Of a DNA stretch of 64,000 bases, positions 1-10,898 are shown in pieces; position 1 is the stretch's first letter, and the number at the start of each line of letters is the position of its first letter. The DNA is from Dichetophora obliterata. Taxonomy: Eukaryota; Arthropoda; Insecta; Diptera; Sciomyzidae. The position numbers were made by a program, and so were the translations under genes. The notes under the pieces are model-generated. The model searched no databases, was not told where the DNA came from, and worked only from the letters and a program-made list of their open reading frames with translations. The stretch is taken from NCBI GenBank assembly GCA_963920525.1, contig OY986438.1, forward strand, positions 133,571,471-133,635,470, read 5' to 3'.

Positions 1-364
1 AATATTGTGTTTCTTTATTTATATTGGTAAAAGGAATACACAGAAAAAGTTTATTAATTTTTCAAAAAACATATATTTTTTAAATTTTCAAAAAGTTCAA
101 GGTCAATCCGGAGGCAGAAGATAATTTTTAAATGCTATGAAAATTTGTATTTCAGTTCATATAACCATTTGGCAAGTTTCTATCGCTATTAGAACTAAAA
201 ACTTAATAATTTTTTTTCTCCCATACAAGAGTGGCCCACCCTATTGTTCATGTCAACTGTTGAGCAAACGTCGTCAAATAAATATTTAAATTTTTGATCG
301 TCGCAATGATCTTCGACGACAATTCATTAGTGAAAGCGAGCTCTCGACGACGATATTTACTCGA

Positions 365-1776
365 CGCGGATTAAAGAATAGCTATAATTATTTTTTTGCG
401 ATACTTTATTCGCTTCTTCCACAGCTGCTTTGATTGCATCGAAGGACTCTATAGTAAATCCAGGGCAGCAATCAATTCCTTCGTACCATTTGGCGAGCGT
501 TCGAGAATGTGGTTAGCAATTGTCGAAATTCTCTCTTACATATTCGTACGCTTTTGGTGACAAAAAGTTCAAATTTAACGCAAACGATCGAATTTCTGGG
601 CGATACATTCTGGCGTTTGGTAAACCTCCTACTTTTTTTAATTTTCTCTCGAAGAGATCCGCATTCATTGCTCCTAAATTCTGCAGAATTTCCGAGGTTT
701 CATCATTAATACAGTTTTTTCTTTTTATTGCCCCTATTATTTCAGTCAAACTTCCAATTCGCCGCGATCTGCGTCAAACTTTCTCATTCAAAGTTTTAAT
801 TCTTCTATTTTTTTCAAAACTATTTTTCTAAGCTCCCGAAGTTTATTTTTTGCTTCTTTTTTTCGTGGGGATGATGACAAATCATCATCAGACTCCAACA
901 TTCTTTTCAATGTGAGCTTTTTGTTTTGTGGCTTTGGCTCATTTTCTTTATCATTTCTAGGTGGAATGATTTCAACACATTCTAGCGCTCTTGGAGTTGG
1001 TTTTTGCTCCATTTCTAATAAATTGTCCCTGGGTGGCATTATCTGAATATTTTCTAAAATTTTGAAATTTTCTTTATTTGAAAATTTTATTTCTGCGACC
1101 AAACTTTTGCTGCAGAAAGGATCTGGATCAATATGCCTAAAAAATTATTTCATATAGAATTCATATATAATAACTTCACAAAACTAAAAAAAAATTTCTT
1201 ACATCTTATCATTGGCAGCATGTAAATATGGTACTGCTGATGGATATAATCACCGATTGGTTTTATTAAAATCAATGAAATCGTTTTCAAGGAAAAGTTT
1301 AGAGCATACAACAGTTCTTACTGTAACTCTATTGGGATCCAACCCTAAGGCAAGGATCCATATATGCCTAATATCAAGCATATGTGGGAATCTGAAAATA
1401 AAATAGATAAGTTCATACTAAAATATTTTTAATTTCAGAAAATGACGCCTTAAAAATATATGCCACCATGAAAAATTAATGTACCCTTGAAAAATGTATG
1501 CGCCCCTGTGGTACGTTTTGTGTTTTGACGTTTTCGATCTCGAGAAAATGGCGCGAAGTTAACTGAAATAAATAATTGCTTTTTTCTAATATTTGATTAG
1601 AAATTTCTGAAATTCTAATTGAAAAACACTTTACTGCAACCAATTTAGTTTAAATAAAGTTATTTTCTTGAAAAAATAACAACGGTTTGAACAAAATTGC
1701 AAAATACTTACTTGTGAAATGAAACCAGCTTTTCCTTCAGTCTCTGGACAATTAAACAATTTTTTAATTGTACTCA
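365..1776 (-). pseudogene. THAP-domain P-element-like transposase relic (THAP9-like), three exons
   Basis: Read on the minus strand this is the start of a P-element/THAP9-type transposase. Exon 1 (about 1776-1712) ends in VSFHK before a GTAAGT donor. Exon 2 (1391-1203) follows a TTTTCAG acceptor and carries the second half of a THAP zinc finger: FPHMLDIRHIW, VCSKLF, DF and AVP. A 66-bp intron (1202-1137) leads to exon 3, with a charged spacer and then RSFALNLNFLSPKAYEYVRE and TLAKWYEG, which are family hallmarks. Damage is clear. The C2CH ligands are lost: only one Cys is seen at the start, and the final His of Cys-x2-His is Leu. A frameshift lies near 750-790. A TAA at 513-515 sits where Leu is expected before PHSRTLAKWY. 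No ATG is in frame with exon 1. The RNase H-like catalytic region is absent, because similarity stops near 365. It is a dead 5' fragment of a DNA transposon or of a domesticated copy. Confidence 0.85.
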
Positions 1777-1876
1777 TACACTGTGTGTGAAAGAAACACC
1801 ATTTCCTTATATTTTGATTCTATGGGTTAAGACAATACATATCAAAGAAATAAAAAATGGTATCTTTTCTTTTGTT

Positions 1877-2053
1877 CAAGGCTCATTTATAGGGTTGTGG
1901 CACTTGAGAGCGAGCTCGGTCGAACTGTCAGAATGGATGAAAAGAAATCAAGAAAATGAATGCATAGAACAAAGAAAAGCACAGTGACAGTTCGAACAAA
2001 GGCGGAAAAAAGTGCAACTCTCTCAAGTGCCAAAACCTTATAAATGAACCTTG
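1877..2053. mobile_element. MITE with 34-bp terminal inverted repeats
   Basis: The two ends are inverted copies of each other over 34 bp with three mismatches. They begin CAAGG[C/T]TCATTTATA and run into GGCACTTGAGAG. The 177-bp element has no coding content beyond a chance ORF. A further inner pair (GTCGAACTGTCA near 1918 and TGACAGTTCGAA near 1985) extends the fold. I could not find a clear target-site duplication, so its superfamily is unassigned. Confidence 0.75.
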
Positions 2054-2215
2054 ACTCTATCCATAGTTGTTGTTGCCTTTTTCGAAACTTAATTGAGCGA
2101 CTTCACGCATTTCTAGCGTTTTTTTATAAGCGAAGACAAGATTAAAAGAGATAATTTTAGAGGAGAGTTTTTTTAAGTGTGTCCCAGAGCAATAATTGTA
2201 GGACAAAGTTTTTAC
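2054..2215. other. Spacer between MITEs
   Basis: No gene or repeat recognised. The segment ends with GTTTTTAC (2208-2215), which is the left target duplication of the next MITE. Confidence 0.5.
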
Positions 2216-2400
2216 CATAGTAGAAAAATACAGGTAGATGCACCAGACGAGAGCATATTGCCGGAAATGTAAAAAGGAAGCAAAACTTTTTATTTTTTTT
2301 TTCTTTTGTTTCCATTCGCCACACAGCTGAATTTGACAGACATGGCAGTATGAAAAGAGAGCACAGTCAGCGGTGCAGCTACCTCTATCCTTATACCATG
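2216..2400. mobile_element. hAT-type MITE, family A copy 1
   Basis: A 185-bp element with ends CATAGTAGAAAAATACAGGT and, inverted on the right, CATGGTATAAGGATAGAGGT. It is flanked by a perfect 8-bp duplication GTTTTTAC (2208-2215 and 2401-2408). An 8-bp duplication with a CA-starting terminus fits hAT. Its body (GTTTCCATTCGC, CAGCTGAATTTGACAGACAT, GGCAGTATGAAAAGA) is shared with the copy at 2489-2671. There is no coding capacity. Confidence 0.9.
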
Positions 2401-2488
2401 GTTTTTACTCTTTTATAACGAGAAATATTTTTAATTTGGCTCTCTGAGATAAAACTATATTAAATATAGGAAATCTGTTGCCAGCAAT

Positions 2489-2671
2489 CATAGTAAAAGA
2501 ATACAGGTAGATGTAACAAAAGAGAGCATACTGCCGGAAAGGTCAAAACGAAGCTAAACTTTTTATTTATTTTCTTTAGTTTCCATTCGCTGTACAGCTG
2601 AATTTGACAGACATGGCAGTATGAAAAGAAAGCACAGTCAGCGCTGTACCTACCTCTATCCTTATACCATG
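2489..2671. mobile_element. hAT-type MITE, family A copy 2
   Basis: A 183-bp element in the same orientation as the copy at 2216-2400 and clearly homologous along its whole length. Its own perfect 8-bp duplication is CCAGCAAT (2481-2488 and 2672-2679). The different duplications show two independent insertions 80 bp apart rather than a tandem duplication. Confidence 0.9.
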
Positions 2672-2733
2672 CCAGCAATAAATGAGCCTTGCTTTTGTTG
2701 TTTTGTTTTGTTTTGTTTTGGAGTGCTGCTTTG

Positions 2734-4038
2734 GAGTGTTGCCAGTTTAGCGATTTTGTAGCTAAATTTAGCTCTTTTTTTCTCACTTAGCTACAAATAT
2801 TGCGTTAAAGCTCCTAGCTACTTTTTTAGCTTTTTTTTATTTTGCTTAGCTATTTTTTAGCTACAAAATAATTACAAAATATTACGTTTGTGATAATTTT
2901 TTTTTTTTTTTAGTCTGAACCAACGCTCAGGGGATGCCCCCTATAAATACATAAGCATTGTGTTGATTCGGACGATGGGTGATAGTTAGTTAGAGGGTGG
3001 ATAGATGGAGTGAAGATTTGTTTTAAACTTGCACAGCTCAAAACTGCCGGGAAACACGTTCGCAGGGAGACTATTCCACAACCTTACCGTGAGGTTGATG
3101 GACATCGACGCAATAGTAAAGGGGTGGGCTTGAACAGCTGCCCGAGTGGACCTGGGAAACACACGAGCTGGTGGCGTCAGGCCATGCATCTCCCTTGAAC
3201 ACTTCCCATGGTAGTACCTATACAGAAGGCTTAGGCAACCAACATTGCGTCGATGCCCAAGAGAGTTAAGAGAGGATAAAATACTTTCATCCCCAATCAA
3301 ATATATCGCACGACGTTGAATTCGAACCAGAAGCTCCAAATAAGATCTTGAAGCACCTGCCCAAATGTGCGAATTGTACTCCATTTTTGACCTAATATAT
3401 GAGGTGTAGATCATGCGAAGATCAGCTGAAGTGAAATATTTTTTGTACCGTTTTAAAAAACCTAGGCACTTGCCCGCATCTTTCGACACATCGAAAATAT
3501 GATCATTCCAACGAAGATCAGATTGAATCGATATGCCCAGAACGTCAAGAGTGGCTGATTCCACAAGATCCACGCCATTCATATTGAGGGGAGCTAAGAG
3601 GCAATCCATCCGCTTGTGGGTTAACAGGCAGCACTGAGTCTTGCTTGCATTGAAATCTACTCTATTAGCAAGACCCCACTCGGAAATTTTTTTGTATATC
3701 ATTTTGGAGTGTATCATTCATATTTTGCCTTTTTCTCTCAATCTCCATAGAGCTTGGGCGTTTTTTAAATGAATACGAATGACAAATGCTGCTGTTGTCC
3801 GCAAACGAATGTATTGGGCTATACGTCAACGACAGAAGGTCGTTGATAAAAACCAGAAACAAGATTGGCGATAGAACTGAACCCTGCGGTACTCCTGCGT
3901 TGATGGCGTGCTCTAGCAGAAAAAAATTTTTTCTAGAAAAAAATATTTAGCTTTTTTTTTTGGCTACAAAAAATTTTTTTAGCTCTTTTTTAGCTTTTAT
4001 TTTCATCAGTTTTAGCTACAACATTTCTGGCAACACTG
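2734..4038. mobile_element. TAGCT-rich hAT-type MITE split by a retrotransposon
   Basis: The left end GAGTGTTGCCAG and the right end CTGGCAACACTG are inverted repeats of the classic hAT CAGTGTTGCCAG type. GCTGCTTT (2725-2732) and GCTGCTCT (4039-4046) form an approximate 8-bp duplication. The body is a degenerate array of TAGCT/AGCTA words in poly-T, with halves at 2746-2896 and 3920-4028. A 1.0-kb non-LTR element lies between the halves, so this MITE is older than the retrotransposon. The left TIR has lost its first C. Confidence 0.7.
2897..3919 (-). mobile_element. 5'-truncated non-LTR retrotransposon (Jockey-type RT C-terminus)
   Basis: On the minus strand the sequence opens inside a reverse transcriptase at AGVPQGSVLSPILFLVFIND. 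It continues to the catalytic box SFADNSS, where the second Asp of the usual FADD is Asn. The RT thumb and C-terminus follow (ASKTQCCLLTHKR, LDVLGISIQSDLRWNDHI, ISLL-like LSLLYRYYHGKCS, LWNSLPANVFP). A frameshift near 3665-3717 separates the two parts. After the stop at 2986 comes a short 3' UTR and a run of about 15 A (plus-strand T 2897-2911). It is a typical target-primed, 5'-truncated insertion, non-functional. I see no convincing target duplication. Confidence 0.9.
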
Positions 4039-5371
4039 GCTGCTCTAAATTTATATGTATCTCACTTTTTGTCTTGCTCGAGCAGATCTGCCAGTTCTTT
4101 GATACTCCTACTCGCCATTTGTCGGTAACTAAACTGCCAAAAACCGCCAAAAAATTTTTTTTTTAAATATTTTAAAAAAATAAATAAAAGCATAATATTT
4201 ACATAACGTTATAAATTTCCTTAATTTATTTGTACATATTTACAGAAACTCCAGCTTAAAGCTTTTATTTGATGTATTTAAATATATACTATTCCTAGCA
4301 ATATGTGTGTAAAATCGTATAAAAACTAAACCAAGATCCACGACTAGAATGTCCTTCATAAAATTTAAAAAAACGATAAAAAATTAATATAATAAGGGTG
4401 AAAACCACGTATACAGCTCAATTCTGAATACCTTTTCCCGGGGAATCGGAAAAGGGATTTTTTATTTTTAAGATAGCAGATAAAGACATGACTTTTTTTT
4501 TACACTCATGAACATTGATGGTTGATGAACAAATTTGAAATAATTTTTTCCAAAATGTTCTTGAACTTTATCTTAAATATGAAGTCTCCATTTTCTGATT
4601 CTCCGAGAAAAATTATTCAGAATTGTGCTGATTGAGAATAACCAAAAAATATTTCTGGTATTTAACAAATTGTAAGCATTACATTATATACTTCCAATTC
4701 TTCATTGACTTCAAGTTCATAATCTTCTAGTTTTGGGTATATAATTTTAGAGTTAAAACGTTTAAACATCTACTTTGTAGGCTCAAAACTTTCGCAGCAT
4801 ATATAAAAATTATTCAAATAAAAGCACAGCTTGCATTTTCCCAGTCTTTTCTATATCTTCTTGTTCCTTCCTTCCTTCCTTCCTTCCTAATTTTTTGGCA
4901 TTTCAGCGCTCAAACTGAACAAGTTTAAGCAATATCAGCTTTAAAAATTGATTTTATGTTTTATGATGTGGTAGCACTGTTGCTCGTCAAATTCAATGTT
5001 AGAGATGGGAAACATTTTTGCTATTTAAAAAGTGTTGTATAACCCAAAAAAAACTTTGATCTTCTTTTAGGGAATCTCGCCAAAATGTCTCCAAAATAAA
5101 ATGTTGAAACCGCCACTTTTTCGTCAACATGCCAAATCAAAAATCTTCTAGCCAAAGTGGTGGCTCAATCCGCCAGTTTGCGAGATATCGCCATATCTGG
5201 CAGCTCTGTGCTCGACGCTCATCAGTTATTTTTTTTTTTTGTTGCGCTATTGAGTACGAAGAGAAAGAGAAAAATAGAGAGTTTATTGAAACTCTCGCAA
5301 CACAAACGCGTCAAAAGACAACGAATAATTAATGCGTGGCAGCTGGGATGATTTCTTAAAAAACTTAATAC
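4039..5371. other. Intergenic AT-rich DNA
   Basis: No gene recognised. It contains a TTCC microsatellite (4864-4888) and imperfect GCCAAA/CCGCCA-rich stretches near 4087-4150 and 5080-5215. Those stretches look like diverged transposon ends but cannot be paired convincingly. Confidence 0.5.
4864..4888. repeat. (TTCC)n microsatellite
   Basis: Six uninterrupted TTCC units. Confidence 0.9.
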
Positions 5372-5707
5372 CAGGCGCGTACGCAGAAAAATTTTTTGGG
5401 GGTTTTTAATTTTTTTTTGTTTAGACTTGTTCAAATTTTTTTACTATATAAAATATAATAATAATATATATTTTTTTCGGGCTAGTGCATTTAAAATTTC
5501 TTTAGAGGTCACTTCCACATCCGTGTGAACATTTGGAAGAACTAACCCATTGAGCCTTTCTTCTCCAGTTTTACTTCTCATGCATGTTTTGAGTCTTCGA
5601 AGCGACGAAAACGAGGTTTCGCTTGAATTGACTGAAACCGGCAACGTTGTAGCAATTGTCAGGAATCGGCTTATTGATAGATAATAACGTATGGATACAT
5701 AAACCAT
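5372..5707 (-). pseudogene. hAT transposase C-terminus with adjoining TIR
   Basis: The minus strand encodes TTLPVSVNSSETSFSSLRRL followed by KTCMRSKTGEERLNGLVL. This is the hAT C-terminal dimerisation signature of the ZMYM1/DUF4371-like group (usual form: CERSFSALKRLKTYLRS..ERL.GLAL). Downstream on the same strand, at 5372, lies CAGGCGCGTACGCAG with a poly-G-bearing subterminal stretch. This is plausibly the right-hand TIR of the same element. The opposite end was not found and the upstream catalytic region is absent or unrecognisable, so this is a 3' fragment of a dead hAT transposon. Confidence 0.8.
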
Positions 5708-7722
5708 ACAGGTCGATTTGTCTGATTCAAGCAGTCCCTACAATAATTGGGTGCAAAATATTTTTCAAAATCAATTTATACACTGAAAAATATCATGTTT
5801 TTAAATTCAACCCAATATCTTTAATACCAATGCAGGATTTTTGATACAAAATTTAAAAAATGTTTCAAGCATTTCTTTAATCACAATATGTTATAAAAAC
5901 TGTTCATTAAACATATTTCGTCAAAGTAGGAACAAATTGTTTTCAATATGTCGCCCATTTCACATTGAAGTGTAATATCAGATACACTGACCATCTCCGA
6001 TTTTGCTCAATTTTTCTGTCTAGATTAGTTTATTGTTTAGAAAACCATATCCGGAAATTGAGGTTTTGAGATTTTGAGAATGCCAAAATAGGGTATATTT
6101 TGAGATAACGTAGCTCAGTCAATTTTAATGAGATTGTCGTAAATAGGCTATCATTGGAAACTTTATTTTAAGGAAAAAATATTAAACTTTTCAGCCGATG
6201 TCAAGATATTTTGGTCCCAATTTATTGGAAACAAAAAAATCAAAACGCATAATTTTTTTTTTAAAAAAAGATCGAAGAACCAAGGCATGCGACTTATACG
6301 AACAAGGTTTAGTCTTTGACCTGAATGGAAAGTGATAGATTTCTTTTAGAGGAATTGATTGGAACCATACGTTCAACAATAGTTCATTGATTATGCGAAA
6401 CAACCGTGAAAGACAATGAATGAATGAATATTCAAAGTGAAAAGCATAAAAAACATCAGGCCCTCTAGATTCTTGACCACATTTGTATATCCCATTTATC
6501 TTCTATTTAAATGTAGCTTTCAGATTAAAGTCGATATTTTAATCATTTATCGGTTATTCTGCATACTCTCAACTTTGACAGTTAAGTCTTGCAGTTGATC
6601 ACGAGCAGATGTGTTTTTGGGTTGGCTGCGAGAACGTGTTCTTTTTTTATAGCAATTTAAACAATCAATTGTGGTTAAATTAATTATGAACCATTGTCGA
6701 TAGTTTATTTCGTACAATAGATGCAAACAATCGATAGTAACGATAATATTTCCCTATAGTTTTCCACCATTAATTCTGGGTCATATTTTTTTTTTCATTT
6801 TCTTTATTCTTGGTTTTTACATCTGTATTTGTTACTAACTAGCTGAGCTTAGCTTTTGTTCTCGTTATCGTCGAGTGCCTGCTTACAAGATTAAAAAAAA
6901 AAAACAAATAAAAAGAATATACAAAAACTGTTGAGAGCTCGTTTCGATTAAATTAATGTGTACGTTGCTGACAACAGCATATTGTAGTTGCTGCTATGAT
7001 TATTATTGTTGTTGTTGTCGTATTTATTATTTTTATCCTAGTTCATCCCAATCGTTGGCGTCTTTACCGTTGTCGCAAAGAAGCGACAAGCGCAAAAAGT
7101 GAAAAAAAAACTTAAAACTATCTGAAAATACTAAAATATTTCAACAATTTTTCTAAAAGCTTCTTCATTCTGTTAGGTTTCTGCCTCTGTTTCGGTTTTG
7201 CTCTGTGTTCGTTTAGTTAAAATATTCTTTGATTTTACAGGCATTACTTTTGTCGCTGTCGCTATATAACGCTATCCTTGCACTACGCTCCAACAAGCAG
7301 CGTGTCCTGAATCCTTGTGATTTGCTGGTTGCCTTGGTACTCACAAATGGAGAAGCCACGAGCTGCGCGCTGCTGTTAGTTTGGCATTTTTTACTTGACA
7401 AATTTTTACGTTTTTTGAGCTTTATTCTTTCAAGGAAATATTCTGTATAAATAAAAATTATTTGCTGTAAAAAGTTTGTTAAGTGTGCGTTGCTAAGCAC
7501 CAAACATTGCCATTTTTTTCAAATTGTCGAGCTTCAATTGTATTCTTATATTTGGCTTTACTATTTTTGCATATCTTTTAAAAATAGATATTGGTCTTAT
7601 TAGCTGCAACTGAGAAAGGTGATGATCTATGCGACAGTGCATTTTATTTATAGTTGTCCGCCCCTCATTTATCTCCTTATATATATGATAAGCGTCATTT
7701 TTGGCATAAGATATGTTATATG
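5708..7722. other. Unassigned intergenic DNA, part possibly host 5' sequence
   Basis: No gene recognised. 5988-6007 is a dispersed 20-bp motif seen again, inverted, at 9982-10001. The stretch 6580-7500 is less repetitive, with GTTGTTGTT runs and higher complexity. It could be a host 5' UTR or intron, but no exon could be fixed. The overlapping ORFs there (7213-7503 minus, 7229-7450 plus) show no recognisable domain. Confidence 0.4.
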
Positions 7723-8036
7723 CAGTGGCGTAGCGCAACCATAGGGGTGGCCCGCTTTTAGGCAAAAATAAAGACTTAACACAAGAACAGATGCAGGAAC
7801 AGGTAAATTCTGTCATATTCTTTTTTGTTTCTTGAGACTGTGGAAACCAGTGCCAATTGAAGTGAATGATGCACAAAAATATATACAAGCAAAGGGACTT
7901 GACTTTAGACAGTGCGCTCATAAAGCAAATTCTTTGCAGATAGTACTGAGACAGAAACGAGATTGGATTTGCAAAAAATATTTGTGAAGAACTTGTCATT
8001 TCCATGGAATCTTAGTTACTCAGTTACCTCAGAACT

Positions 8037-8652
8037 AGGCTTGGGCATTTTAGTTCACTAAAAAGATTGCTCCTCTTAGTTCAGTTGAGTTTAATGAACT
8101 AGTTCGTTCATATAGTTCTTTTAGTTAGTTTAAATCGTTCGTTTCGTGCACTCGCTCATGTTGTTAGTTCGTTAGGTCTTATACATAGTTCGTTTGGTGT
8201 TTTAGATCGTTGTGTATGTTAGCTCGTTATATCTTTTAGTTTAATTGGTCTTTTAGTTTGTTTTGTTTACTCGTTCATGATCAGGTTTATAAAATGAAAC
8301 GAACTATATGAACAAATCAATTATTAACTGTGGACATAGCAGAAATTTACAAAAAAATACTAACAAAACACAAATTACATAAAAATTCTACATATGGGGC
8401 ATTTCACACAATATATGCCAAAAAATTTTTTATTTCAAAAAAGTTTTTTTTTACTTTTCATTAGTAAAAAACTGTATCAGCAGGGACTAAACCATTGTTT
8501 GATAAATTTTTTCTCGTTCATTTCGATCTGACTCTCTGCAAAATCGATTGAAATAAAATAACTAAAAGAAAGAGAATCAACGAACTAGTTCACATAGTTC
8601 ATGAGTGCGAATAGTTCAATTGAACTAGTTCGTTCGTGAACTACCCAAGCCT
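8037..8652. mobile_element. Nested TIR element with TAGTTCGTT repeats
   Basis: The ends AGGCTTGGGCA and inverted AGGCTTGGGTA are followed in both arms by GTTCAC words. The interior is a degenerate array of TAGTTCGTT/AACGAACTA. ACT flanks both sides, but because the end reads CTAGGC...GCCTAC the duplication could equally be a TA. It splits the hAT coding remnant between a segment ending near 8000 and one resuming near 8680, so it inserted later. The 616-bp element has no coding capacity. Confidence 0.7.
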
Positions 8653-9981
8653 ACTCATAACCAAATGATATAAACTTGTCTTATGAAAATGAGTTGAGAC
8701 GGAAGCTGTTTTCTTCGTTAGATAGAATTATTGTGGAAATTTGTGAGAAGTTTAACGCTTCAGAATTTGGCGGATAAGTTTACTTATCTAACGTCGGCTG
8801 TATTTTTATTATTCATCTTTAAATATGAATCTATTATTACTAGATTCAGACGACACAAAGTCTACTTTAGAGTAGGCATTTACCAAAATTGATGAGCAGG
8901 ACTTAATGATTGAACGACTTTGACTGCGGATTCACTTGAATTATTAAAATTTATTGTTAAATCCAGCTAGAGATACTTTGCCTTATATTATAATAATGGC
9001 CGAATATTCCCCAAAATTGCCATAAGCAATGCCAGCTGTGAACGAAGCTTTGCAAAAAGAAAATTGATTGAAAATTACGCTGTAATAGGTTAATTTTGAA
9101 CTTTTAAAGAAACACAAAAAAACGCCGAGACACTTGAACTTATTTTTCGGTAGTAGAATTTAGTGGTAAGTTCAGTTTTTACCAATCATGTCGCGAGATA
9201 TTAAAGTTTTTTATATATGACCTTCAAATTCAAAAGGTTAAAAATTTAAAAACTTTGTTTTTATTTCATTCTTTTCATATTAATCTCTTTATTCTTTTCA
9301 AGAAAACCTCAATCGCGAAAATAGAGTTAATGTTTCGTGAAAACTTTTAAAAAAGTCTTTAAATTTTTGTACTTAGATTGGTGTTTTTATTTCATAAAAG
9401 AGTCAATTCTGAAAGTTGAACTCTTTCAGTGGATTTGCCCAATATATTAGACACGTCAGAAAGTAATTTTTATTTTTATTTTAATTTAGTTCGTTTTAAT
9501 TCGCTTTTTTTAAATTAATTCGTTTGGTTCTATAAAAAAAAAATTAACCAACATGATAAAAATAAATTTAAAAAGATATTTTACCTAAAAGTCAGCTGGA
9601 TTTGCAATTTCGTGCAGAAGAAAAAGCAAAAACAAAATTGTTTGCCTATTTAATAAGAAAATTTAACCGGACAAAAATCAAATTAACGTCTCTTTTATCT
9701 TTTTATAGCTTTAATGATAATAATATTAAGAGGGTTTGAAAAACAAAGATCTAAAGGGTTGAAGAACTTTCAAGGGATTATTAACAAAAAAAGGGATTTT
9801 TTTCCGAACAGGAGCAAAATAATTTTTTATTTGTACAAGCTTGCAAAACGTAAGTAGCATAGGTAAAAATCAAAGGTATTTTTTTCATCTTCTTAGAACC
9901 TAAATGATAGGAATATTACCTAAAAAAATTATTTTGTTCTTTATTTTTTTACAATCTTTTTTTTACAACCTGAAAGTGTTA

Positions 9982-10001
9982 AGCAAAATCGGAGATGGTC
10001 A
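9982..10001 (+). repeat. Dispersed motif AGCAAAATCGGAGATGGTCA
   Basis: An exact inverted copy lies at 5988-6007. Related CAAAATCGG words followed by CCACGCC occur near 38030 and, inverted, near 22990-23055. It looks like a fragment of an ancient dispersed repeat. Confidence 0.6.
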
Positions 10002-10898
10002 AATATCTATGTCTCCAAAAATAAGAAAAATATAGCTAAAAATGGGTCTCGAAGTGGCAAAATTTCAATTGCGAATATCTTGAGATTTTGTTCTGATTGG
10101 GAAAAATTGATTTCGCCAAAAAGTTCTAAAACGAAAAATTAATTTCGTGCATCTCGGTGCTTTCGTGTGCCAGTTTCACGCCCCTACATTGTTATTTAAG
10201 ATCAGCAATGAGTCAATGAGATCAATGCTATCCAATCTAGCAATCTTGTCTTTTCAGCAAAAATTATGAATAGAATTTGCTCTTAAAAAAAGAGATGAAT
10301 AAATATTTATCTTTAGATAAAGACACAACTTTATTTTTAATTCTTTCAATTATACTATTTTTCAATTAAAATATAAATAGTAACAGTATCTAGTCAGAAT
10401 TAGTGCTGTTCTATTTCTAATTTGGAAATTCATTTGAATTTTATATTGAATTCGCTAAAAGCTCCTCGTGTTATAATAACCACAAATGTTATGTACCTGT
10501 TATATCGATGTTAGTAGCATACGTCTAAGAAGTTTTGTTATAAATATGATTATTACATTGTAAAAAATATATGCATGACTTTTTTTAAGTTATAATTTAA
10601 GCAATACACAGTAATGATGATTGTGAAAAACTTTTCAGGGATTACTGTATATTTCAGAGTCTTGAATTTATATGGGAGCGGCAAAATTGGGATATGCCTT
10701 GGGCAGCTGAAATCCACGCTACACCACTGCTATATGCAAGCACTTTTTATTATCTGGTTCAGAATATCTTATGTTTGGGAAAATTAGTAATAAATGTTTT
10801 TTTTTAATCAATTTTATCTCTGAAATGTCAATCAACACATTGACGTAATTCACGGTTAGAAATCTTGTACTAAAATTGAAACTTATCTGTAGTACATA

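Larger units (their letters stand above)
7723..10729 (+). mobile_element. Degenerate 3-kb hAT element (ZMYM1/DUF4371-like)
   Basis: The left end CAGTGGCGTAGCG and the inverted right end CAGTGGTGTAGCG differ at one of 13 positions. The flanks TTATATG (7716-7722) and CTATATG (10730-10736) look like a slightly diverged duplication. Between them the plus strand carries scattered transposase pieces: GLDFRQCAHKANSLQIVLRQ (near 7898), then in another frame ICEELVISME (near 7979). After a nested insertion come YENELRRKLFSSLDRI (near 8684) and the hAT terminal motif AISNASCERSFAKRKLIENY (near 9020). Frameshifts and stops occur throughout. The 1.6 kb after the coding remnants has no recognisable genes. 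Confidence 0.8.

Noticed and set aside
268..367. Imperfect inverted repeat CGTCGTCAAATAAATAT / ATATTTACTCGACG beside the P-like relic
   Set aside because: Short with several mismatches, and no duplication; could be chance in CG/AT mixed sequence.
4080..5220. Possible hAT element between CGAGCAGATCTGCCAG and an inverted CGAGCACAGAGCTGCCAG
   Set aside because: The similarity is short and gapped, there is no target duplication, and no transposase lies between.
6191..6403. Minus-strand ORF with RSKTKPCSYKSHALVLRSF
   Set aside because: Looks slightly protein-like but I could not tie it to a family or to neighbouring exons.
7213..7503. Minus-strand 96-codon ORF as a first exon (SARIALYSDSDKS)
   Set aside because: No domain, no confident start or donor, and an equally long ORF lies opposite.
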